The translations under genes were made by a program, and so were the position numbers. From G965213525 sp965213525 (lineage in GTDB: Bacteria > Actinomycetota > Acidimicrobiia > Acidimicrobiales > Poriferisodalaceae): a stretch of 64,000 bases of DNA. Below the pieces are notes generated by a model. That model was not told the DNA's origin. It saw only the letters and a program-made list of their open reading frames with translations, and searched no databases. The DNA lies in contig OZ243889.1 of the NCBI GenBank assembly GCA_965213525.1, positions 434,001 through 498,000 on the forward strand, read 5' to 3'. Shown in pieces: positions 53,716 through 61,897 of this stretch. The first letter of the stretch is position 1, and each line of letters begins with the position of its first letter.

Positions 53716-54636
53716 GTGCCCGACCGCCCGGCTCGCACGTCGCGGACGCCCGAGTCGGCGGTGCCTCACCCCGCGCAGGTGGGTCCGACGATCCGGCGGC
53801 TCGCCGATCAGAGGTCACCGTCGCTGGTGGACAGCCGCCGACGCCTCTTCGTGCTGCCGGTGGGCTCGACCGAGCAGCACGGCCCCCACCTGCCCCTCGG
53901 CACCGACACCCGCATCGCCGTGGCCGTCGCTGATGCGTTGGCCGCCCGGGTGAACAGCGCAGGTGACGAGCTCGGCGAGCCAGGTTCGTCCCGGCGCGGC
54001 GGCGCGCCCGAGGTCGTCGCTGCAGGTCCAGACGATCTCGGGGCGTGGGAGGCGGTGGTCGCGCCGGCACTGGCCTACGGCGCCAGCGGCGAGCACGCCG
54101 GGTTCGCCGGCACGGTGTCGATCGGCACGGCTGCGCTCACGCTCGTGCTCGTCGAGCTCGTCCGGTCGCTGGGGTCCGAGTGGTCCCACGCCGTCGTCGT
54201 CAACGCCCACGGCGGCAACGCCGATGCGCTGCGGACCGCTCGGCGCACCCTCGACCGCGAGGGGCGTTCGGTCACCTGGTGGAGCCCGCCGCCGGCCGAG
54301 GGTGGTGACGCCCACGCCGGGCGCACCGAGACCTCGCTGATGCTGGCCATCGACGCCGCAGCGGTGCGCCTCGACGCCGCCGAGGCAGGCGAGTCGGCTC
54401 CGCTGGCAGCGATGATGCCGACGTTGCGCGCCGGCGGCGTCAAGGCGGTGTCGGCCAACGGGGTGTTGGGCGACCCAGTCGGGGCGTCTGAGGCCGAGGG
54501 CCACGCCCTGTTCGCCGCCATGGTCGACGATCTCACCGGCGTCGTCGTCGCGGCCGTGTCCGCCGTACCGCTCGGCCCTGCTGAGGTCACGACCCCCCGA
54601 TGGGCGTCACCGGCTGCTGGCCGAGCGGGCCGGTGA
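53716..54636 (+). CDS. mftE: Mycofactocin precursor peptide peptidase (creatininase family)
   Basis: 306 aa, GTG start. The metal-binding motifs of the creatininase fold are LPVGSTEQHGPHLPLGTDTR, GASGEHAGFAGTVSIG, VVVNAHGGNADAL and DAHAGRTETSLML. MftE cleaves modified MftA to liberate the C-terminal AHDP moiety. The N-terminus has a ~35-residue extension. It begins the second mft transcription unit (mftE-SDR-ADH-AAA-VWA-mftF) and overlaps the SDR gene by 4 nt. Confidence 0.95.
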   Translation: MPDRPARTSRTPESAVPHPAQVGPTIRRLADQRSPSLVDSRRRLFVLPVGSTEQHGPHLPLGTDTRIAVAVADALAARVNSAGDELGEPGSSRRGGAPEVVAAGPDDLGAWEAVVAPALAYGASGEHAGFAGTVSIGTAALTLVLVELVRSLGSEWSHAVVVNAHGGNADALRTARRTLDREGRSVTWWSPPPAEGGDAHAGRTETSLMLAIDAAAVRLDAAEAGESAPLAAMMPTLRAGGVKAVSANGVLGDPVGASEAEGHALFAAMVDDLTGVVVAAVSAVPLGPAEVTTPRWASPAAGRAGR

Positions 54637-55511
54637 CCGAGGTTCCCGCTCCGCCCGCTGCGACCGCACCGTCTCCGCCGCCGGGGGCGCCGGTCGGGGT
54701 GATCACCGGTGCCGCCCGGGGCATCGGGGCGGCCGTCGCCCGCTCGCTGTCCGCAGCGGGCTGGCGGCTCGGGTTGGTCGACGTCTGCGACGACGACCCC
54801 GCCCTCGCCTACTCCCTGGCCACGCCCGATGACCTCGACGCCACAGCCCGGACCCTGCCCGGAGAGGCCGTCACCGCCGTCGTCGACGTCCGTGATCAAG
54901 ACGCCCTCGACGCCGCCGTCACCGCGGTGGTCGACCGCTTCGGCCGCCTCGACGCTGCGGTCTCGGCCGCCGGCGCCATCGCCGGAGGGCCCTCGGCGTG
55001 GGAGACCACCGAGGCGACCTGGTCGGTCATGCTCGACGTGAACCTCACCGGCGTGTGGCGCCTGGCCCGAGCCGCCGTCCCGGCCCTGTTGGCCGCCGAG
55101 CCCCCCGAGCCCACCGGGCGGCGGGGCCGGTTCGTGGCGGTGACCTCTGCGGCGGCCGGGGCCGGGCTGCCCCGGCTGGCTGCGTACTCAGCGGCCAAGC
55201 ACGGCGTGAACGGCCTGGTCAAGGCCATGGCGGCCGAGTTGGCGGCGGCCTCGGTCACCGTGAACGCCGTCGCCCCCGGTTCGACCAGCACGGCCATGTT
55301 GGGGCCCAGCGCCTCAGTGTACGGCCTCGACGATCCGGCGGCCTTCGCCGAGCACCAGCGCATCGGTCGTCTGCTCGATCCCGACGAGGTCGCCGCTGCG
55401 GTGGCCTGGTTGTGCTCGGCGGAGGCGTCGGGGGTCACCGGATCGGTCGTGGCCGTCGACGGGGCCTTCGGCGGCGGCCCGATGACGACGTGGGGAGGTC
55501 CGGGGCGGTAG
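54633..55511 (+). CDS. Mycofactocin-associated short-chain dehydrogenase
   Basis: 292 aa from the GTG overlapping mftE (GTGA). SDR motifs: VGVITGAARGIGAAVARSL, VSAAGAIAGG, LDVNLTGVWRLARAAVPAL, AVTSAAAGAGLPRLAAYSAA with catalytic Ser, Tyr and Lys. The long gap between the glycine motif and the first beta-alpha unit (VDVCDDDPALAYSLATPDDL) matches the mycofactocin-coupled SDR subfamilies, whose NAD(H) is held tightly and re-oxidised by mycofactocin. The substrate is unknown, probably an alcohol. Confidence 0.9.
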   Translation: MTEVPAPPAATAPSPPPGAPVGVITGAARGIGAAVARSLSAAGWRLGLVDVCDDDPALAYSLATPDDLDATARTLPGEAVTAVVDVRDQDALDAAVTAVVDRFGRLDAAVSAAGAIAGGPSAWETTEATWSVMLDVNLTGVWRLARAAVPALLAAEPPEPTGRRGRFVAVTSAAAGAGLPRLAAYSAAKHGVNGLVKAMAAELAAASVTVNAVAPGSTSTAMLGPSASVYGLDDPAAFAEHQRIGRLLDPDEVAAAVAWLCSAEASGVTGSVVAVDGAFGGGPMTTWGGPGR

Positions 55512-55548
55512 GTTCGACGCACTCGTGGACGACAGGGGGAGATGACCG

Positions 55549-56703
55549 ATGAGGACCCGTGCAGCGGTGCTGTGGGAGCCCAACACGCCCTGGAAGGTCG
55601 AAGACATCGAGCTCGATCCGCCCAAGGCGGGCGAGGTGATGCTCAAGCTCGTCGGCTCGGGCCTCTGTCACAGCGATGACCACCTCGTCACCGGGGACAT
55701 GGTCATGCCGCCCGAGGTGCAGGCCGAGCTCGGCATCCAGCAGTTCCCGATCATCGGGGGCCACGAGGGCGCCGGCGAGGTCATCGAGGTGGGGCCGGGC
55801 GTCACCTCGGTCGAGGTCGGCGATCACGTCGTGCTGGGCTTCATCCCCGCCTGCGGGCGCTGCCCGTCGTGCTCGCAGGGTCGCCAGAACCTCTGTGACC
55901 TCGGTGCCTACCTGCTGGCCGGCCGCCAGGTCACCGACTTCACCGCCCGCCACCACACCACCAGCGGCGAGGACCTCGGCATCATGTGCTGCATCGGCAC
56001 CTTCGGCGAGTACACCACCGTCGCCGAGGCCAGCTGCATCAAGATCGACAAGGACATCCCCCTCGACAAGGCGGCCCTCGTGGGCTGTGGCGTCACCACC
56101 GGGTGGGGTTCGGCCAACTACGCGGCCGAGGTCAAGGCCGGTGAGACGGTCGTGGTCATCGGCTGCGGCGGCATCGGCATGAACGCCGTGCAGGGCGCCA
56201 AGATGGCCGGGGCCGGCATGGTCATCGCGGTCGACACCAACGAGGCCAAGCACGAGCTGGCTGAGCGCTTCGGCGCCACCCACACCGCCGGCAGCGTGGA
56301 GGACGCGCTGCCCCTGGTCATGGAGCTCACCCACGGCCGCATGGCCGAGAAGGTGATCGTGACGATCGGCGTCGGTTCGGGCGACATGGTCGGCCAGGCC
56401 CTCTCGCTCACCGGCAAGGGCGGTCGCTGCGTGCACACCTCGGTGGCGCCCCTCGACACCACCGAGGTGTCGCTCAACCTGTTCGAGCTGACCCTGTCGG
56501 AGAAGAGCCTGGTCGGTTCCATCTTCGGCTCGGCCAACCCCCGACGCGACATCCCCCGCCTGCTCGAGATGTACCAGAACGGCCAGCTGATGCTGGACGA
56601 GCTGATCACCAAGACCTATCCCCTCGACGACATCAACGAGGGCTACGACGACATGCGCAACGGCAGCAACATCCGTGGCATGGTCATGTACGACCACGCC
56701 TGA
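55549..56703 (+). CDS. NDMA-dependent (nicotinoprotein) alcohol dehydrogenase
   Basis: 384 aa, ATG start. Zinc MDR: GLCHSDDHLVTGDM (catalytic Zn), the HEGAGEVIEVGPGV motif, the structural zinc Cys set ACGRCPSCSQGRQNLC and NAD site VVVIGCGGIGMNAVQGAKMA. The pattern fits the actinobacterial family that keeps NADH bound and needs an external acceptor, NDMA in vitro and mycofactocin in vivo. Placement inside the mft operon supports this. Substrates may include methanol or other primary alcohols. Confidence 0.95.
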   Translation: MRTRAAVLWEPNTPWKVEDIELDPPKAGEVMLKLVGSGLCHSDDHLVTGDMVMPPEVQAELGIQQFPIIGGHEGAGEVIEVGPGVTSVEVGDHVVLGFIPACGRCPSCSQGRQNLCDLGAYLLAGRQVTDFTARHHTTSGEDLGIMCCIGTFGEYTTVAEASCIKIDKDIPLDKAALVGCGVTTGWGSANYAAEVKAGETVVVIGCGGIGMNAVQGAKMAGAGMVIAVDTNEAKHELAERFGATHTAGSVEDALPLVMELTHGRMAEKVIVTIGVGSGDMVGQALSLTGKGGRCVHTSVAPLDTTEVSLNLFELTLSEKSLVGSIFGSANPRRDIPRLLEMYQNGQLMLDELITKTYPLDDINEGYDDMRNGSNIRGMVMYDHA

Positions 56704-56710
56704 GGCATCC

Positions 56711-57655
56711 GTGCGCTTCGACGCCACGGTGGTGGACGCGGCGTGCGCCACCGTGGTGGGGCGCCGCCGTGAGGTCGAGATCGTCGTCGCTGCCCTCGCC
56801 GCTGACCGTCACGTCCTGTTGGAGGGTCCGCCGGGCACGGGCAAGTCGACGCTGCTGCGCACGGTCGCCGCTGCGGCCGGGGTCCCGTTCGTGTTCGTCG
56901 AGGGCAACGCGGAGCTCACTCCGGCCCGCCTGGCCGGCCACTTCGATCCGGCTCGCCTGATGGCCGAGGGCTACGTGCCCGAGGTGTTCATCGACGGGCC
57001 GCTCGTGCGTGCGGTGCGCGAGGGGTCGCTGCTGTACCTCGAGGAGCTCAACCGGGTCCCCGAGGAGACCCTCAACCTGCTCATCACGGCCATGAGCGAG
57101 CGAGAGGTGCACCTGCCCCGCCTCGGTCGGGTGCCTGCCGCGGCGGGGTTCCGGCTCGTGGCGGCGATGAACCCCTTCGACGCGGTGGGAACGGCCCGCA
57201 TCTCTGCGGCCGTGTACGACCGGATGTGCCGGGTGGCGATGGGGTACCAGTCCGCCGACGACGAGATCGCCATCGCGGTCGCCGAGACCGGCGCCGGTCT
57301 GAGCGCCCACGGTGGACCGGGTGCGGTCGCGTCGGTGACCGGCGGGGTCGTCGAGGTCGGCCGGCTCACCCGCTCGCACCCCGACGTGCGCATCGGGTCA
57401 TCGGTGAGAGGCCCCATCGACGCGTTGCTGTTGGCGGTCGAGCTCGCCTCACTGCGCGGCGTCGCAGTCTCCGACGCACTGCCCGACGCGGTGTCGGCTG
57501 CGATGTCAGGTCGGATCCGACTTCACGAGGGCTCATCCCGCAGCCCCGAGGCCATCATCGCCGAGCTGTTCGCCGCGGTGTTCGACCGACCCGACGACGA
57601 GGGGGTCGAGCCCTCGGGAAAAGGTGGGACCCCGGCTGGGGCGAGAGCGGGCTGA
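56711..57655 (+). CDS. MoxR-type AAA+ ATPase of the mycofactocin operon
   Basis: 314 aa from the GTG at 56711. Walker A is LLEGPPGTGKST (~36-47) and the Walker B-like motif is LLYLEELNRVPEETLN. Sensor 1 is RLVAAMNPFDAVGTARIS and the sensor 2/lid region is SHPDVRIGSSVRGPIDALLL. It belongs to the CbbQ/NorQ/CoxD class, partners of VWA proteins in activating metalloenzymes by remodelling. Its neighbour encodes a VWA protein, so the two probably act together, perhaps on the alcohol dehydrogenase; the client is inferred. Confidence 0.9.
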   Translation: MRFDATVVDAACATVVGRRREVEIVVAALAADRHVLLEGPPGTGKSTLLRTVAAAAGVPFVFVEGNAELTPARLAGHFDPARLMAEGYVPEVFIDGPLVRAVREGSLLYLEELNRVPEETLNLLITAMSEREVHLPRLGRVPAAAGFRLVAAMNPFDAVGTARISAAVYDRMCRVAMGYQSADDEIAIAVAETGAGLSAHGGPGAVASVTGGVVEVGRLTRSHPDVRIGSSVRGPIDALLLAVELASLRGVAVSDALPDAVSAAMSGRIRLHEGSSRSPEAIIAELFAAVFDRPDDEGVEPSGKGGTPAGARAG

Positions 57656-58617
57656 ACCTGGCCGACGAGGCGGGCGCCGCCCGTGAGGCCGTCGACGAGC
57701 AGCGTCGACGCACCACGCCTCGCCGCCAGCTCGAACGCCACGACGGCTTCGACGACGTGTCTCCCGAGGTCGGCGTGCTCGATGACGCCGCCTTCGACGC
57801 TGCCCTGGCCGCTGATGGCGACGAGGCGCTGACGATGCTCGCCGCCATGACCGGCGCCACCGACGAGCGGCTCCGGGAGCTGGCCCGGCGCCTGGCCGGA
57901 CGCGTCGTCGTCGAGGCGGCCCGGGGTGGGACGCCCCGGTCACAGGGCGTGGGCCGGCTGCGGTCCCGGCCGGCGGCGGCGGTGCCGGCTGATCTCGATG
58001 TCGATGCGAGCTTGGATGCTCTCGTCGTCGCCCGGGCCACCTCGGTCGCGCCGCCCCTTGACGAGCTCGTCGTGCGGGAGTGGGCCCGCCCCGACCTGGC
58101 CGTGTGCCTGGTGGTGGATGCGAGCGGCTCGATGGGCGGAGCCCGGCTCGCCACGGCGGCCCTCGCTGCGGCTGCGGCCGCCATGCGAGCCCCGGCTGAT
58201 CTCGGCGTGCTCGCCTTCAACGACCGGGTGATCGCCATCTGCTCCCAGGGGGCGGCGCGGCCGGTGGGGGCGATCGTCGATGACCTGTTGGGCCTGAGGG
58301 GCCACGGTCCCACCGACCTGCACCTGGCGTTGGAGGCGGCCCGCGCGCAGCTGGCCCGGTCCCGGGCGTCGCGGCGGCTCTGCGTCCTGCTGTCGGATTG
58401 CGCAGCCACCGTCGGCGATGAACCGCTGATCATAGCTCGCGCCCTCGACGAGCTGGTCGTGATCGCCCCGGCGGGCGAGCCCGACCCGGCCGGTGCTGGT
58501 GATCCCGCGGGCCCCGATGACGCGGCGCGGTTCGCTCGAGCGGTCGGTGCCCGGCTCGCCCGGGTCAGCGGACCCTCCGATGTCCCGGGGGCGTTCACCG
58601 CCGTCGTGGACCGGTGA
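57652..58617 (+). CDS. VWA-domain protein (CoxE-like partner of the AAA+ ATPase)
   Basis: About 321 aa if translation begins at the CTG overlapping the AAA+ stop (CTGA at 57652). No ATG, GTG or TTG is available in frame until the GTG at 57757, which would give 286 aa. The N-terminal ~140 residues are helical and charged. The VWA domain carries a complete MIDAS: VCLVVDASGSMGG (DxSxS), HGPTDLHLAL (Thr) and VLLSDCAATVG (Asp). The CoxE/CbbO-like layout suits it as substrate adaptor of the AAA+ protein upstream. It overlaps mftF by 4 nt. Confidence 0.85.
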   Translation: MNLADEAGAAREAVDEQRRRTTPRRQLERHDGFDDVSPEVGVLDDAAFDAALAADGDEALTMLAAMTGATDERLRELARRLAGRVVVEAARGGTPRSQGVGRLRSRPAAAVPADLDVDASLDALVVARATSVAPPLDELVVREWARPDLAVCLVVDASGSMGGARLATAALAAAAAAMRAPADLGVLAFNDRVIAICSQGAARPVGAIVDDLLGLRGHGPTDLHLALEAARAQLARSRASRRLCVLLSDCAATVGDEPLIIARALDELVVIAPAGEPDPAGAGDPAGPDDAARFARAVGARLARVSGPSDVPGAFTAVVDR

Positions 58618-60155
58618 GCCAGCACCTCGTGCCACCCGGGTTCGGGATCGTGCTCGACCCCGGGTGCCGACGCCTCGACAGTGGGCGCACCCTCGTCGGC
58701 GGGTCGCCGCTGACGGTCATCCGGTTGAGCTCGATCGGCGCCGCCCGCCTCGATCGGTGGACCATTGGCGCCACGGTGTCTGAGGCCAAGGCTGACCGCC
58801 GGCTCGCCCGGCGCCTGCTCGACGCCGGGGTGGCGCACCCCCGCCCCCCGCCCGGACCGCTGACCGCCACCGACGTCACCGTGGTCGTGCCCGTGCGAGA
58901 CGACGCCGAGGGGCTGGCGAGGACCCTGGCGCACGTCGGCGAGGTGGGGGCGGTGGTGGTGGTCGATGACGGATCGGTCGACCCCTTGGCGCTGCGGTCG
59001 GTGATCGACGACGCCGGTCGGTCACGTGGGCAGCCATGCACCGATCCGCACGAGACCGTGGCGCCGGCGACCCCGGTGCACCTCGTGCGGCGGGACCGCC
59101 CGGGAGGCCCGGCCGCAGCCCGCAACATCGGTGCGAGTCGGGTGCGGACGCCCGTGGTGGCCTTCGTCGACGCCGACTGCGCCCCCCGGGCCGGATGGAT
59201 CGATCACCTCCTCGCCCACCTCGGTGACCCGGCCGCCGTCGCCGTCGCGCCCCGCATCGCCTCGGCCCCCGGCGCCGGCGTGCGCGCCCGGTACGAACAG
59301 GCCGCCTCGCCGCTGGACCGGGGGCATCGCGAGGCCAGGGTGACGCCGCGCACCGCGGTGGCCTACGTGCCCACAGCCTGCCTGGTCATGCGGACGGCGG
59401 CCTGTGTCGAGGTCGGTGGGTTCGACGAGGAGCTGCGCTTCGGCGAGGACGTCGATCTTGTCTGGCGCCTCGTTGCCGCCGGCGGGGTCGTGCGCTACGC
59501 GCCGGCTTCGGTGGTGGACCACCGCCCCCGCCCGTCGTGGTCGGGCTGGGCGCGCCAGCGCATCGGGTACGGCTCGGCGGCCGCCCCGCTGGCGGAACGC
59601 CATGGCGCAGCCGTCGCCCCGCTCGTGGCGCCACCGGTCGTCGCGATGACCTGGATCGCGGTGGGGCTCGGGTGGTGGCGTCTCGTCCCTCTCGCTGGTG
59701 TCGGGGCGTTCGTCGCGTCGTGGCGACGCCTGCGGGCGGCACGCCTCGGTGCGGTCGTCTCTGCCGAACTGGCGGCGCGGGCGCTGATGCGGGCTGGACG
59801 GGCCACCGCCACCGCCGCAGTCCGCGCCTGGTGGCCGGTGACGCTTCCGTGGGCGCTGTGGTCGCTGCGAGCCCGCCGGGCGCTCGTGGGGTGCGCCGTC
59901 GTGTCGGCGGCGGTCGACCGGGCGAGGACGCGCCCTGATGTCGACCCGATCCGCTGGACGGTGCTGCACGTCATCGACGACGCCGCCTACGGCCTCGGCC
60001 TGTGGATCGGGGCAGCGCGGGGACGATCGCTGCGGGCGTTGGCCCCTGACCTCGGCAGCGGCGCCCGCCGCCCGCGCCGGCAGCGACACCAGAAGCCGGA
60101 CCAGTCGTCGACGAGCACCGTCGTGGGTCGCCATCGATTCGGCGACCCACGATAG
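58614..60155 (+). CDS. mftF: Mycofactocin glycosyltransferase
   Basis: 513 aa, GTG start overlapping the VWA gene. An N-terminal ~85-residue region is specific to MftF. A GT2 domain follows: VTVVVPVRDDAEGLARTLAH, GGPAAARNIGASRVRTPVV, the DxD-type FVDADCAPRAGWIDHLL, and FDEELRFGEDVDLVWRLV. The C-terminus has hydrophobic helices. MftF adds a glucan chain to mycofactocin precursors. Its last ~140 codons are duplicated 2,276 bp downstream, and its final ~25 codons differ from that copy, indicating recombination at this end. Confidence 0.95.
   Translation: MSQHLVPPGFGIVLDPGCRRLDSGRTLVGGSPLTVIRLSSIGAARLDRWTIGATVSEAKADRRLARRLLDAGVAHPRPPPGPLTATDVTVVVPVRDDAEGLARTLAHVGEVGAVVVVDDGSVDPLALRSVIDDAGRSRGQPCTDPHETVAPATPVHLVRRDRPGGPAAARNIGASRVRTPVVAFVDADCAPRAGWIDHLLAHLGDPAAVAVAPRIASAPGAGVRARYEQAASPLDRGHREARVTPRTAVAYVPTACLVMRTAACVEVGGFDEELRFGEDVDLVWRLVAAGGVVRYAPASVVDHRPRPSWSGWARQRIGYGSAAAPLAERHGAAVAPLVAPPVVAMTWIAVGLGWWRLVPLAGVGAFVASWRRLRAARLGAVVSAELAARALMRAGRATATAAVRAWWPVTLPWALWSLRARRALVGCAVVSAAVDRARTRPDVDPIRWTVLHVIDDAAYGLGLWIGAARGRSLRALAPDLGSGARRPRRQRHQKPDQSSTSTVVGRHRFGDPR
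59640..60074 (+). repeat. Direct repeat, copy A (3' part of mftF)
   Basis: This segment aligns without gaps to 61916-62350 at a constant offset of 2,276 bp. It is clearly diverged: about a dozen amino-acid differences in ~140 codons. The similarity fades around 59640 and stops sharply after CCGCCGCCCG at 60074. Confidence 0.92.
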
Positions 60156-60198
60156 CAGCCCGGTGGCAGATACTGAATAGCGTCACGCACGCTGGTGG

Positions 60199-60303
60199 TT
60201 ACTGGATGTGGTCGTCGAAGTAGAATCGCACCACCTCGAAGCCGGAGTTGCAGTGAGCCCCGGCCAGGTGCGTGACACACTTGCTCTCGTAGAGCGGCTT
60301 CAT
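60199..60303 (-). CDS. Tiny ORF downstream of the Mrr-like gene
   Basis: 34 codons, ATG to TAA, 14 bp after the Mrr-like stop and on the same strand. It begins KPLYESKCVTHLAGAHCNSG and ends RFYFDDHIQ, a composition (Cys, His, Phe, Tyr) unlike the Arg/Pro/Ala-rich chance ORFs of this genome. No ribosome-binding site is visible. It may be the fragmentary end of a lost gene or a small accessory protein. Confidence 0.35.
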   Translation of the reverse strand: MKPLYESKCVTHLAGAHCNSGFEVVRFYFDDHIQ

Positions 60304-60317
60304 GCGGGCGCAGCGGG

Positions 60318-61202
60318 CTACATGAACGGAGCGAAAAAGGCGTCGTCGACGACTGTGACCTGTCGGATGCCGAGATGGTGCTCCTGTAGCAGTTCGATGA
60401 GGCGTTCGCCATCGATCAGATCAATCGGCTTGTAGCCAGGCGAGGTGGCCTGTTCCTCGGCCTGCGGAGTGAAGACGCTGGTGGTCACGAAGATCCCTCG
60501 ATCAAATGGCCCCAAGGCGCCTTGAAACTCGCGAATCTGGCGAGGTACGACCTTGTTTCCGTCGGCGTACAGCTTGCACTGCACGCCGACACGAAACGAC
60601 ACCACTGCGCTGACTCTGAGGTGCCCCTCGACATCGATGCCCCGGTCGCCTGCCTGGCCGACCGTACGGAGCTGCACTAGACCGAGGTCTGTCAGAAGCC
60701 GCTTGCAGAGGTTCTCGAAACCTGCCGGGCTCATTCCTTGCAGGGTCGTGCGGAGCGCTCCCGTGAGAACGAACTCCTCAGACTCCTCCTGGCTGAGAGC
60801 TTCAACCTCTGAGTCCTCCGAGAGGTCGTCGTCATCGGACTGCGGCCGGTTCTGGGCCCACTCGTCCTTCTTGTCTCGCCGCACCCGCTTGAACAATTCA
60901 TGGGCCGCAGCATGATCCTGGGCCTCGAGATTGAGGTTCCAGCCGGCTGTTGTGAGCCTCCAAGCGCCTCGCGTGGAGCCGTCGAGGAGCCCCGCCCATA
61001 CTAAGTAGTTCCTCGCCCAATGGATCTGGTTATCCACTCTGAGCGATCCGCTCTTGGTTCGCTCAGCTCGCTCATCGTCGCCCATCTCGATCTTGTCGAG
61101 GGCGAGGTCTACGACCTCGCTCGGCCTTGCAGAACCTCCCAGTTCGCGAACCGACGCGAGGACCGGCCAGAAGAAGCGAACGAACTTGGGACCGGCAGCC
61201 AT
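60318..61202 (-). CDS. Mrr-like restriction endonuclease
   Basis: 294 aa from the ATG at 61202; the frame is open to 61283. The N-terminal ~100 residues are the Mrr winged-helix domain (RFFWPVLASVRELGGSARPS; NYLVWAGLLDGSTRGAWRLT). An acidic Ser/Glu/Asp linker follows, then the Mrr catalytic domain: GFENLCKRLLTDLG, GQAGDRGIDVEG (catalytic Asp) and VGVQCKLYADG (QxK), ending in a SPGYKPIDLIDGERLIELL signature. Mrr-family enzymes cut modified DNA, so a defence role is likely. Codon use is visibly more AT-rich than in all neighbours, and the gene lies between two copies of the mftF 3' end: an acquired island. Confidence 0.88.
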   Translation of the reverse strand: MAAGPKFVRFFWPVLASVRELGGSARPSEVVDLALDKIEMGDDERAERTKSGSLRVDNQIHWARNYLVWAGLLDGSTRGAWRLTTAGWNLNLEAQDHAAAHELFKRVRRDKKDEWAQNRPQSDDDDLSEDSEVEALSQEESEEFVLTGALRTTLQGMSPAGFENLCKRLLTDLGLVQLRTVGQAGDRGIDVEGHLRVSAVVSFRVGVQCKLYADGNKVVPRQIREFQGALGPFDRGIFVTTSVFTPQAEEQATSPGYKPIDLIDGERLIELLQEHHLGIRQVTVVDDAFFAPFM

Positions 61203-61355
61203 GGCACGAGGATCGCACACCCTGGCGCTGAAGTCGGGAACTGTCGTCCTCTCGGTCGAATCTCGTCGAAACCGGCACGGCACGGCCGGTCAGAGGGGCG
61301 GCGAGATGAACGAGAGATCCTCACCGCTGGATTTTGGGCGAAGAGGTAATGAGAG

Positions 61356-61676
61356 ATGGGCGGTGAGCTGGCGTCAGAGGTCGACCCCCAGGGTCGGACC
61401 ATGAAGCACTCGGGATGCACAGAACTCGGTGCCGCACTCGGCGACGAGTGGCGCTACATCGCCTCCGAGCGCCGGTTGGCCGGTCGGCTCGACGAGTGGT
61501 CGATGGCCGAGCCGAGCCTCGTCGGCCACGGCGCCAGTTCTGGTGGGGAGGTGTTCCGGATCTTAGCCGTTCTGCTCCTGGCCACGGTCGAAGTCGACGA
61601 CGGCGAGGTGATCTCGGTCATGCTCGGGGCGTCGACCGAAGCGATTGCCTCGGTGGCCGGGTCGACCCTCGAGTAG
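61356..61676 (+). CDS. Hypothetical protein in the island, possibly truncated by a stop
   Basis: 106 codons from the ATG at 61356 to a TAG at 61674-61676. Beyond the TAG the same frame stays open for 37 more codons (RNVHRWLTERLVRRPGQLIA ... WWGSAR, TGA at 61788-61790) with protein-like composition. The annotated part includes LGDEWRYIASERRLAGRLDE and a hydrophobic FRILAVLLLATVEVDDGEV. It may be a broken longer gene. No family was recognised. Confidence 0.4.
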   Translation: MGGELASEVDPQGRTMKHSGCTELGAALGDEWRYIASERRLAGRLDEWSMAEPSLVGHGASSGGEVFRILAVLLLATVEVDDGEVISVMLGASTEAIASVAGSTLE

Positions 61677-61897
61677 CCGCTGCGCAACGTTCATCGCTGG
61701 TTGACCGAGCGCCTCGTCCGACGCCCGGGGCAGCTGATCGCCGAGGCTTGGGCGTTGCGTCCTGCGGCGTGGTGGGGTTCGGCCAGGTGAACCCCAGTGT
61801 GGGTCAGGTCTTGGCGGGGCCGAGGGCTGATCCGGGGTCATGGTCGCGCTCGGGGTAGAAGAGCGCCGTCAATTGCTCGGAGCGGTAGCGGCGTTCG

